A stretch of 56,755 nucleotides of DNA from Paenibacillus monticola (lineage in GTDB: Bacteria > Bacillota > Bacilli > Paenibacillales > Paenibacillaceae). Below are positions 9,901 to 15,290 of the stretch, piece by piece. Both the position numbers and the translations under genes were made by a program. The stretch covers positions 1 through 56,755 of the forward strand of contig NZ_WJXB01000023.1 in the NCBI RefSeq assembly GCF_009664975.1. Direction: 5' to 3'. The notes beneath the pieces are model-generated. The model saw nothing but the letters and a program-made list of their open reading frames with translations. It had not been told where the DNA came from and did not search any database. The first letter of the stretch is position 1. The number at the start of each line of letters is the position of its first letter.

Positions 9901-11404
9901 AGAACGCAAGTGGTGTGATCCCCTCCGTCTGAACGGCGAACGACGCGGTTGTTCCTGTTACAATCTTCTCTTGCCCGTCTGCTCCCAGTGTATAATGGAT
10001 TTCCTTAACACCAGAGTTGGCATCGGAGGCGGTGAGAGAGACCGTAACGTTCGTGCTGTTCCAGCCCTTTTCATTCGCTTCAGGACTTAGAATGCTGGAA
10101 ACGAGCGGACCGCTCTTGTCAATCTTCACGGTCACTGTCCGGGCGGCTTCCGCATTCCCGGTTTTATCCACAGCCCAGTAGCTGACCGCCGTTGTTCCTT
10201 CCTTGTCAATCTCAATCCCGGCACTTGAACCTGCAGTTTTTACAGCATCACTCTCACCCAGCTTATAATAGATGAAATCCACACCGGAATATTGATCCTC
10301 TGCGGCAAAATGCAGTGCTACCTTCCCGTGGTTCCAGCTGCTGGATTCGGCCCCCGTCACTGTTGCGGCTGTAACCGGGGCACTTTTATCAATGTTAATG
10401 GGACCAAAGGTCGCGATGGAATAATGGTTCTTATCCTCATCACTGGAAGCTGCACTGTCAACAGCCTTCCCCGTTGCCGTCTGGCCCGCTCCTTCAGCCG
10501 TAAAGTTCTGATCGGAGGTCAGTGATTTGATGGCTGATAATGTATCTTCTGCCGTGTAATGAACCGTCACGGAATGACTGGTCCAGGTTCCGGCAATGTA
10601 AGGAGTCCCGGCATCATCCAACGCCGTGGCCTTAATCATAGGCGGCGTGGTGTCGATCAGGTTGGAGCCTACGGCACCGATCTCCACCTTGAAGGTGACT
10701 GGCTGCAGACCCGGGACCATAGCTTTCACCTCCAGGGTCTTAATGACACCGGTACTCTTGGAATAAACCTGGTAGCCTTCTCCTATATAACCCGTGTAGG
10801 TGTTAGCAGCAGATGCATACCCGTTTGCATCCGATACAACCGTGATTCCAGTGCTGTTAAGCCCGCGCATTACCGCGGTGATCGTGCTGTCCTCAGAAAC
10901 AGTGAATGTAACCGGAATACCTGCCAGCGGATTACCCGCCAGATCCTTAACAGCCACCACCTGCGGAAGCATAAATCCGCGTCCCCCTGGAATAACACCC
11001 GAGGCCTGTGACAATTTGATCTGCTGCAGCAGCGGCGACACCGGAGCCATCGTCCCCTGCACATCGCTGACAGCAAGCAGACTCAGCTGATAGGCTCCAT
11101 GATGCAATATGACTCCCAGTGTAGGGTCTACCCCATACACCGAATCATATACGGAATTGTAAACCGACTCTTTGACCGTTACTACATTTTCCGGCTGCTG
11201 CACGGGAGGCTCAGCTCCATATACCGCCGCAAAAGCTTTGCCCGCGGATTGACCAGGAGAGTCGTCTGTAAACATTTTCTCCGCTCCGAACACAGCGCCT
11301 GGCGCCAGCATCAGAATCAGGAGTGAGAGACAGAGCCATTTGCTGATTATGCCTAACCTTCCTTGCTGCACATGCTTCAATTTTCTTTTCGAATGTTTCA
11401 TCAT
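3911..11404 (-). CDS. Giant secreted HYR-repeat protein with C-terminal CBM3
   Basis: 2497 residues. The basic N-terminus and hydrophobic stretch at 20-40 ending AVFGA form a Sec signal peptide. A Big-type Ig-like domain follows (about 100-240), then two or three OmpL47/Ig-like modules (about 250-515). About 24 tandem HYR domains of roughly 75 residues run from about 518 to 2340, with the recurring pattern P.D.TVEATAvkTPV.IG.A.A.DI...T.NAPadyPlGTTeVTWtAtDenGN. The last 155 residues are a family 3 carbohydrate-binding module, recognisable from LRYYYTIDGEK, DYYLEISFSSSAGSLKPG and the terminal GMEP. No LPXTG or other wall anchor is seen. HYR modules are adhesion or spacer domains, and CBM3 often binds crystalline cellulose or cell-wall glycan. 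Its place between a holin-like and a lysin gene suggests a fibre or spike role, but the signal peptide argues for Sec export; this conflict is unresolved. Either ATG at 11404 or 11401 could start it (AGGGG upstream). Confidence 0.9.
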   Translation of the reverse strand: MMKHSKRKLKHVQQGRLGIISKWLCLSLLILMLAPGAVFGAEKMFTDDSPGQSAGKAFAAVYGAEPPVQQPENVVTVKESVYNSVYDSVYGVDPTLGVILHHGAYQLSLLAVSDVQGTMAPVSPLLQQIKLSQASGVIPGGRGFMLPQVVAVKDLAGNPLAGIPVTFTVSEDSTITAVMRGLNSTGITVVSDANGYASAANTYTGYIGEGYQVYSKSTGVIKTLEVKAMVPGLQPVTFKVEIGAVGSNLIDTTPPMIKATALDDAGTPYIAGTWTSHSVTVHYTAEDTLSAIKSLTSDQNFTAEGAGQTATGKAVDSAASSDEDKNHYSIATFGPINIDKSAPVTAATVTGAESSSWNHGKVALHFAAEDQYSGVDFIYYKLGESDAVKTAGSSAGIEIDKEGTTAVSYWAVDKTGNAEAARTVTVKIDKSGPLVSSILSPEANEKGWNSTNVTVSLTASDANSGVKEIHYTLGADGQEKIVTGTTASFAVQTEGITPLAFWAVDQAGNSTPVQNTVVKIDKTIPVVTVPADITIEAKAVRTPVDIGKASVQDISIPDVILTNDAPADYPIGTTTVKWTAVDPVGNTSSQVQKVTVKDTTKPVLTVQGDIVVEATAVKTPFVVTGGSAIDIFPVIVVNDAPKEFPIGPTTVTWTATDANSNVTTATQMVIVVDRIKPVLTIPANITKEAEGRRTAVAVGTASATDIFKVTITNNVPEDFPVGSTKVSWSAKDENGNTSTADQTIVITDITKPKLTIPKDITVEANAKRTKVDIGEAEATDLFDVLLTNNAPADYPVGTTPVIWTAKDEHGNVSEEVQHITVTDKTVPELKVPGDITAEATAIKTPVELGQASATDIFKVTVTNNAPDSFIFGTTVVTWTATDENGNSTKKTQTVKIVDTTKPLVTLPGNKTAEATGERTKVDIGLPVVTEIFPVTIKNNASADFLLGTTEVTWTITDEHGNATVGTQVIKIEDTTKPVLTVPADITVEATGIRTEIDLGNPVGIDLFELTMRNDAPEDFPVGTTKVTWMASDPSGNVAIGTQNVTVVDTTNPNLYIPADVKVEATAVRTPVEIGQATATDIFPVTVTSDALADYPFGTTEVTWTAKDTNGRTITGKQKVTVADTTLPVLAVPEDISIEATAVNTPVNIGKATATDLFPVTIVSNAPASYPLGKTIVTWKATDANGNFSTGTQTITVTDTTAPVIAETPDLKIEATGRTTPVQLQVPAVTDIFGIIAVTSDAPASFPLGVKEVTWTAKDKNGNLSTREQKVEVVDTTKPVLTLPEDVNVEAAALQTHVEIGKATATDLFDVTVKSNAPETYPLGTTEVTWTATDENGNKSTGVQKIKVSDNTAPVLSVPEDLTVEATAVQTPVEIGQATATDIYKVTITSDAPDAYPLGETKVIWTATDVNGNVSTKVQKIKVIDKTSPQLNVPKDISIEASAVKTPVEIGQATATDIFKYTIVSNALDAYPLGVTEVVWKATDANGNVATGVQKVTVVDTTSPQLNVPEDRTVEATAVKTPVEIGQATAADIFKYTIKSNAPADYPLGITEVAWTATDESGNETNFVQKITVVDTTKPTLTVPKDQMVEATAVRTSIEIGQAMAEDIYPVTVTSDAPDDYPLGMTTVTWKAKDVNGNEITGIQRITVKDTTQPVLKFKGSLHLTKEAEALATSVELEVPEVLELFPVTLTTDAPGFGEQDPITSGDHITAKFLLGTTKVTWTAEDSSGNAMIGIVTVTLTDTVKPVLKLPADITLEATAVKTPVEIGEATATDIYDVTVTSNAPADYPLGTTEVTWIAKDANGNTSTGVQKITVVDTTKPGMVLPADRKVEATGLKTPVDIGEAKFPDIFNVIITNNAPSDFEVGTTDVTWTGTDENRNSATGVQKITVVDTTKPVLKLPEDKIVEATALKTPADIGLATGTDIYKVTVTSNAPVDYALGTTEVIWTATDENGNSATGVQKITVKDTTKPVLKLPADKTVEATALKTSADIGLATGTDIYKVNVTSNAPADYALGTTEVTWTATDENGNSATGVQKITVKDTTKPVLTLPADKTVEATALKTLADIGLATGTDIYKVTVTSNAPADYALGTTEVTWTATDENGNSATGVQKITVKDATKPVLKLPEDKIVEATALKTPVDIGLATGTDIYKVTVTSNAPADYALGTTEVTWTATDENGNSTTGVQKITVKDTTKPVLKLPVDKTVEATALKTPVDIGLATGTDIYKVTVTSNAPADYALGTTEVTWTATDENGNSVTGVQKITVKDTTKPVLKAPADVAVTATGTKTSVTLGQATVGDIFGFTLKNDAPADGFPVGKTVVTWTATDVNGNVSTAVQYVTVSQVFKVQSYNSTRTGTTNTIFPRIIFENTSSSTMQLSNIKLRYYYTIDGEKSQSFYTDYSRVFGSSSRNIQSYITGSFQKTTSKTGSDYYLEISFSSSAGSLKPGEKVEIQCRFWKSNYSNYTQTNDYSFNASATDYTDTNKITVYSSGNLIAGMEP
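4591..5715 (-). repeat. Five near-identical 225-bp tandem units in the HYR gene
   Basis: The segment GCACCGGCTTCGT (with small changes) recurs at 4591, 4816, 5041, 5266, 5491 and 5716, an exact 225-bp period equal to one 75-residue HYR module. Units inside this block differ by only a few bases, while modules upstream (to about 9840) keep the same protein pattern but are diverged at the DNA level. This points to recent copy-number change in the C-terminal part of the repeat array. Confidence 0.9.
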
Positions 11405-11494
11405 GCATCCCCTAACTTTTTTAGTAATGAGCGTATCGATTATGGCGAAACTTTGCCCCTCCTTTACTAATCAAAGGGAACTCCGGACAGTTTT

Positions 11495-11899
11495 TCACAA
11501 CTGTTTATTGCGGTTCACATAAACTTCTATTTTCGTTTCCATCCATGCTTCAAGATCACCGATGACAAGGCTCAACTCCTCTTTGGCGGATTCCCCCAAG
11601 ATGGCTATCGCTTTCTGTTTGGCCAGAAGGAAAGACTTCTCCATAGCGGCCGCGTCAAAAGAGCCTTGCTGCTTCAGCGTTTCTACGAACGTCTGATTCA
11701 CGGCAATCACCGCGGATTCAACGGCATCCGCCGCCCGGTTCAGCAGAATGTTCACAGCCTCGCTTCCGATCCTCTGCTCCAGTTGGGCAATTTCCCGTTT
11801 GATATAAGCAATCACAGATTTTGCCATCAGACCAAGCAGCAGAATAATCAACACGGTAAGAATGGTATTGATAATCTCCTGTGTAAAATAGTCCTTCAT
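11495..11899 (-). CDS. LLH-type phage holin-like protein
   Basis: 134 residues starting at the ATG of MKDYFTQEII, placed 8 nt after GGAGG. One strong transmembrane segment lies at residues 10-30 (ILTVLIILLLGLMAKSVIAY). A helical, charged domain follows that matches the LLH-type holin pattern (EQRIGSEAVNILLNRAADAVESAV, then a second helix pair). It is the first gene of the leftward run and is separated by 90 nt from the HYR giant. Such proteins permeabilise the membrane for lysins in phages and PBSX-type particles. Holin activity is inferred. Confidence 0.65.
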   Translation of the reverse strand: MKDYFTQEIINTILTVLIILLLGLMAKSVIAYIKREIAQLEQRIGSEAVNILLNRAADAVESAVIAVNQTFVETLKQQGSFDAAAMEKSFLLAKQKAIAILGESAKEELSLVIGDLEAWMETKIEVYVNRNKQL

Positions 11900-12078
11900 C
11901 GCCCTCGCCTCCAAAAATGTGAATTCGACAATCTATCATTATTTTTCCTCATAATACAGGGTAATTAAGAGATTATTATTACAACTTTAGGTAGAAAAAT
12001 AGTAATCATGTAAATTTATGTTTTTGATAGTTGTGGAATCTATGGAATATTTTACTTGTTATATGAGAGGATCAGCGA

Positions 12079-12153
12079 ATGGTTGAAGCAGGCCTGGGGG
12101 AACAGGCTCCGCTGGACCCATCTGTTTTGGCAAAACTGAACATGGGGGAATAG
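12079..12153 (+). CDS. Possible 24-residue leader peptide coupled to the sigma-like gene
   Basis: A short frame with an ATG 5 nt after GAGAGGA encodes 24 residues (MVEAGLGEQAPLDPSV and so on). It ends in TAG just 2 nt before the ATG of the sigma-region-4 gene. The spacing and ribosome binding site suggest translational coupling. No family is recognised. It could also be a chance ORF. Confidence 0.4.
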   Translation: MVEAGLGEQAPLDPSVLAKLNMGE

Positions 12154-12155
12154 TC

Positions 12156-12515
12156 ATGGTTACCTGTGATGACGAGCTAGTTGAAATCTGCAGAAAGTTG
12201 TTGAAACGCTCAGCTTGGAGAATCCAATATAAGACCCGCATTCAGCTTATACGGGAAAGTAATCCGCTCTACGACAATCAGCTCTATGACAACAGCTTTG
12301 AGAGTCTGGTGATTTCGGAGTTGTTCGTTGTTGAACTTCTGGAAATGATCCCGTGGGAAAAATGCAGGTATATCATTAAAAAAACAGTGATTGACGGCAT
12401 GGCTGAACAAGAAGTAGCGGGCGAGTTACATATGACTCAACAGGGGGTTAGCAAATGGAAGCGCAAGGGACTGGAAATCCTGAAGGAATATCTCATCAAT
12501 TCATCGAGATCGTAA
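12156..12515 (+). CDS. Sigma-70 region 4-like protein (SigO-like half of a split sigma factor)
   Basis: 119 residues; ATG preceded by GGGGG at 7 nt. Residues 60-115 match sigma region 4 (ELLEMIPWEKCRYIIKKTV, then the helix-turn-helix EQEVAGELHMTQQGVSKWKR). No convincing region 2 is present. The next gene overlaps by 61 nt and encodes an RsoA-like protein. In Bacillus subtilis SigO and RsoA act together as a two-subunit sigma factor, and here the two halves are likewise adjacent. The pair is divergent from the holin/HYR/lysin operon, 256 nt away start to start, so it is a natural candidate activator of that operon. Length is shorter than SigO (about 176). Confidence 0.75.
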   Translation: MVTCDDELVEICRKLLKRSAWRIQYKTRIQLIRESNPLYDNQLYDNSFESLVISELFVVELLEMIPWEKCRYIIKKTVIDGMAEQEVAGELHMTQQGVSKWKRKGLEILKEYLINSSRS

Positions 12516-12673
12516 AAAAAGCGCAAAGCGGAGATAAAGCATCTATGGAAGATATTCTTAGTCTTTTCTCGCTAGATATCGAATATTTGTCCAAATTCAT
12601 CATGCTGCCACGGGAAGAAGCTATCCAAACCTTGAAGATAGAACTTATTAATATTGTTTATCAGGATTTGTAA
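12455..12673 (+). CDS. HTH_16/RsoA-like small protein (second half of split sigma factor)
   Basis: 72 residues starting 7 nt after GGGGG and overlapping the sigma-region-4 gene by 61 nt in another frame. Residues 16-70 follow the HTH_16 pattern: an aliphatic helix, GDKASMEDILSLFS, IEYLSKF, then LKIELINIVYQDL. In Bacillus subtilis RsoA (79 residues) this kind of protein supplies the core-RNA-polymerase-binding part of a sigma factor whose DNA-binding part is SigO. The overlap suggests stoichiometric, coupled synthesis. The role is inferred from family and layout. Confidence 0.7.
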   Translation: MEAQGTGNPEGISHQFIEIVKKAQSGDKASMEDILSLFSLDIEYLSKFIMLPREEAIQTLKIELINIVYQDL

Positions 12674-12835
12674 AGTAAGAAAGAACAATATTCATATCGT
12701 ACATAACTTCTACCTTATCCAATCAGTACGACTAGGAATTCAATATAAATAGCTGCCTTAAGAAATCGAGGTTCATGAATTATTAGTCCAATGGATTCTC
12801 AATATGCGTAAATCACTTTTTAAAAAATACCTCGC

Positions 12836-12873
12836 AACAAAAACAAGCTCCTGTGATCAATCCCAGGAGCTTG
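12836..12873 (-). terminator. Intrinsic terminator of the MerR gene
   Basis: Perfect 10-bp stem CAAGCTCCTG/CAGGAGCTTG with a 10-nt loop at 12844-12873. Read leftward it is followed by TTTTTGTT. It lies 79 nt beyond the MerR stop. Confidence 0.85.
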
Positions 12874-12951
12874 CTTCACGTTTCGTCCACCACTTCAGTC
12901 TGTTCAAAATCCGGCCTCACCTATCTCCCAGAAAATCAATAACAACCTATA

Positions 12952-13329
12952 CTATGGCAGTTTTTCGAATCTATTTTCTTGAGCATCGATCAATGCCATC
13001 TTGTAGTTGATTTTTTCCAGTGTTTTCATTAAAAGAAAGATTTGATCCTCGACTTTGCTTTTCTGTTGAGCCAGCAGACTTTTTCTTTCCTGCAGCTTAC
13101 TGTCCCCGGCATTATAGAGTTCCACGTATTGTTTAATTTCCCCCAGAGATAAACCTGTTGAACGAAGTGCTTGAACCGTCTCAATCATATCCATATCAAA
13201 GTCAGTGTACATTCGCCCCCCATTCATGTTTCGATCAATAGGAGGAAGCACACCTTCTTTCTCGTAAAAACGCAGCGTATGCGTAGTGATGCCCAATTTT
13301 TCCGAAACTTCCTTAACTGTATAAGCCAT
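12952..13329 (-). CDS. MerR family transcriptional regulator
   Basis: 125 residues from MAYTVKEVSEKLGITTHTLR, 7 nt after a GGTGGTGAAG-type site. It has the MerR winged helix-turn-helix (residues 1-70, including RFYEKEGVLPP and GGRMYTDFD) and a C-terminal dimerisation coiled coil (about 80-115). There is no obvious metal-binding cysteine set, so a small-molecule or redox signal is more likely than a metal. It is divergent from an SDR gene whose promoter has the 19-bp spacer used by MerR activators, so that gene is the probable target. Confidence 0.9.
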   Translation of the reverse strand: MAYTVKEVSEKLGITTHTLRFYEKEGVLPPIDRNMNGGRMYTDFDMDMIETVQALRSTGLSLGEIKQYVELYNAGDSKLQERKSLLAQQKSKVEDQIFLLMKTLEKINYKMALIDAQENRFEKLP

Positions 13330-13349
13330 ATTCTTCACCACCACCAAGG

Positions 13350-13366
13350 ATTAGAGTTACTCTAAT
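13350..13366. promoter_or_regulatory. Dyad near the MerR start
   Basis: ATTAGAG-TTA-CTCTAAT is a perfect 7-bp inverted repeat 20 nt upstream of the MerR start codon. It could serve autoregulation. The assignment rests on position only. Confidence 0.45.
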
Positions 13367-13434
13367 GTATCTTACAGTCTGCTGCTGTCTTTTTCAAATA
13401 TAATCCTTTACTCACAAGGTTCTAATATTTGAGT

Positions 13435-13465
13435 TTGACTTAGATAGACTATAACCTTGTAGAAT
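13435..13465 (+). promoter_or_regulatory. MerR-type promoter of the SDR gene
   Basis: TTGACT at 13435-13440 and TAGAAT at 13460-13465 are separated by 19 bp, the stretched spacer typical of promoters activated by MerR proteins. A wide inverted repeat, ACAAGGTT (13414-13421) and AACCTTGT (13453-13460), brackets it. Confidence 0.7.
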
Positions 13466-13528
13466 TCATTTTAGAAATACATTTGTTAAACTACTATTCC
13501 ACGTTGTACTTAAAAAGGAGAGATTCAA

Positions 13529-14386
13529 ATGACAAAAACCGTGCTAATTACGGGTTGTTCCACGGGTTTAGGTTATACTACGGCTAAAAAGTTCGTAGAT
13601 GGGGGATGGAATGTTGTCGCAACAATGCGTAAACCGGACGAGCGTATTGCAGAGGGAAATCCTGAAAGAATCTATGTGACAGCACTTGACGTTACCAACA
13701 GAGCGAGCATCGAGGCAGCGATTTCGGCAGGGATCTCCAGATTTGGTCAAATCGACGCTGTCGTGAACAATGCCGGAATCACCACTGTCTCCATTTTTGA
13801 AGCGACACCCATGGATGTCATCCGTGAAATTTTTGAGACCAATGTATTCGGCGTTATGAATGTGATTCAGGCCATTACTCCGCATTTTCGCAAACAAGGT
13901 GGCGGCACCATTGTTAATATCAGCTCGGGCATCGGCTTTGCGGCAGCTCCGCTTCTATCGATCTATACCGCGACGAAGCATACACTCGAAGGGATGTCAG
14001 AATCCCTTTCCTATGAGCTTGAATCGCAAAATATCTTAATTAAACTTGTAGAGCCAGGAGCCATGCGAAACACGAACTTCGCGTCGAGCCACACTGCAAC
14101 CCTAAATACACCCATTCCTGTTGAATATAAACCGTATTTTGATCAAATGATGCATTCGATGATAAACAACTATCCCTTTGAAGATGCACAGGAAGACCAG
14201 GTTGCTGCTCAGGTTTACCTTGCTGCCAGTGATGAATCCGATCGGTTGCGTTATATTTCAGGTCCGGATGCAGAAGAGATGGCCAGACTGAGATGGACGA
14301 CATCGGAAACCGAGTACCTGTCTACCATGCGGGAGTTGATGGGACAAACCGCATGGCGACAAGCAAGTATGAAAAGCAGCTCCTAG
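13529..14386 (+). CDS. SDR family NAD(P)-dependent oxidoreductase
   Basis: 285 residues with AGGAG 8 nt upstream of the ATG. It is a classical short-chain dehydrogenase: nucleotide-binding TGCSTGLG at 9-16, NNAG at 80-83, catalytic Ser132 region (NISSG), Tyr146 and Lys150 in YTATK. The substrate is unknown. The closest pattern is the ketoreductase-like SDRs that often pair with MerR or TetR regulators. The divergent MerR gene and the 19-bp-spacer promoter suggest inducible expression. It ends convergently with the amidohydrolase. Confidence 0.92.
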   Translation: MTKTVLITGCSTGLGYTTAKKFVDGGWNVVATMRKPDERIAEGNPERIYVTALDVTNRASIEAAISAGISRFGQIDAVVNNAGITTVSIFEATPMDVIREIFETNVFGVMNVIQAITPHFRKQGGGTIVNISSGIGFAAAPLLSIYTATKHTLEGMSESLSYELESQNILIKLVEPGAMRNTNFASSHTATLNTPIPVEYKPYFDQMMHSMINNYPFEDAQEDQVAAQVYLAASDESDRLRYISGPDAEEMARLRWTTSETEYLSTMRELMGQTAWRQASMKSSS

Positions 14387-14414
14387 TTGTCGTGAGGCAA
14401 TTGACGATTTACAA

Positions 14415-15290
14415 TCAGAGCGCCGCAATCCGCTGCTGAATGCTTGGAAACAGCCCAAAGGCATTCTCGTAGAATACCTTCTCATGATGCTGCTCAGGTA
14501 CGAGCCGGCGGACGAATTCTGCATAAAGATCAATGGGCGCAAGCGGCCAATCTGTTCCGAACAACATTTTATCGTAATGATCGGAGTACACTAGCGCCCG
14601 GCGAAAATGGTCCATGAACAAGGGTTCGTTCATGAACCGTTCAAAATGGGACCGATCGCCGACGACGAGGCCGGACAAATCGGCATAGACGTTCGGATTC
14701 TTGGCCACCACTTCGGCAGCGTCCATCACCCAGGGATCACCCAGATGGCAGATCATAAAGTTCACACCGCGCTGCTGAAAGGCTAATTCATCCACGGTAA
14801 GAGGATGAGAATACTTGAGCAATCCATTCATCGAGTACGTATCGCCAGTATGAATGACCACGGGCATGCCGTACTTGGCAGCCAGCTCATAGATCGGTGT
14901 ATAGATTGAGTCATAGACATAATGATGATAGTACCCGGCATAAAGCTTAATTCCCGCTACCTCGGGAGCTTGCAGCCGCGCTTCGATGCGGTCCATCTCC
15001 TCTTGGGCGTGGTTCCCGGTGAGCCTGTTCGGATTGATGCCAACGCATTCCATTAAGAACGGCGGAACACTGTCTTCCAAGTCAAGGCCCATCGGATTGG
15101 GTGAAGTAGAGTCGGGAAAGGCTCCCTTCGTCTGCTCTGTGACACCCATACCAATACCGAGAACGACATCGTTCTTGTCAAACTCTGCCTTAAGGCCAGC
15201 TGCAGTGTAATCGACTTTGGACAGCTCCACCGCTGTTTGATGAAAGCTGTCAATGTCGGACAGATGAATGTGAATATCAATGATCGGCAT
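14415..15290 (-). CDS. Amidohydrolase family (Amidohydro_2) metal-dependent hydrolase
   Basis: 291 residues starting at MPIIDIHIHL, 7 nt after GAGGAG. The N-terminal HxH metal site (His7, His9), central VIHTGD, ICHLGDPW and C-terminal FGTDWP mark the Amidohydro_2 TIM barrel (ACMSD/4-oxalomesaconate class). The 11 extra residues of the longer frame lack their own ribosome binding site. Its start overlaps the stop of the GNAT-fusion gene by 14 nt, so the two are translated from one message and may act on the same substrate. That substrate cannot be told from sequence. Confidence 0.88.
   Translation of the reverse strand: MPIIDIHIHLSDIDSFHQTAVELSKVDYTAAGLKAEFDKNDVVLGIGMGVTEQTKGAFPDSTSPNPMGLDLEDSVPPFLMECVGINPNRLTGNHAQEEMDRIEARLQAPEVAGIKLYAGYYHHYVYDSIYTPIYELAAKYGMPVVIHTGDTYSMNGLLKYSHPLTVDELAFQQRGVNFMICHLGDPWVMDAAEVVAKNPNVYADLSGLVVGDRSHFERFMNEPLFMDHFRRALVYSDHYDKMLFGTDWPLAPIDLYAEFVRRLVPEQHHEKVFYENAFGLFPSIQQRIAAL

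Noticed and set aside
12804..13010. 68-residue plus-strand frame
   Set aside because: It crosses the terminator of the MerR gene and part of its coding sequence; no ribosome binding site.
14040..14542. Frames opposite the SDR and amidohydrolase genes
   Set aside because: Shadows of well-supported genes with clear catalytic motifs.
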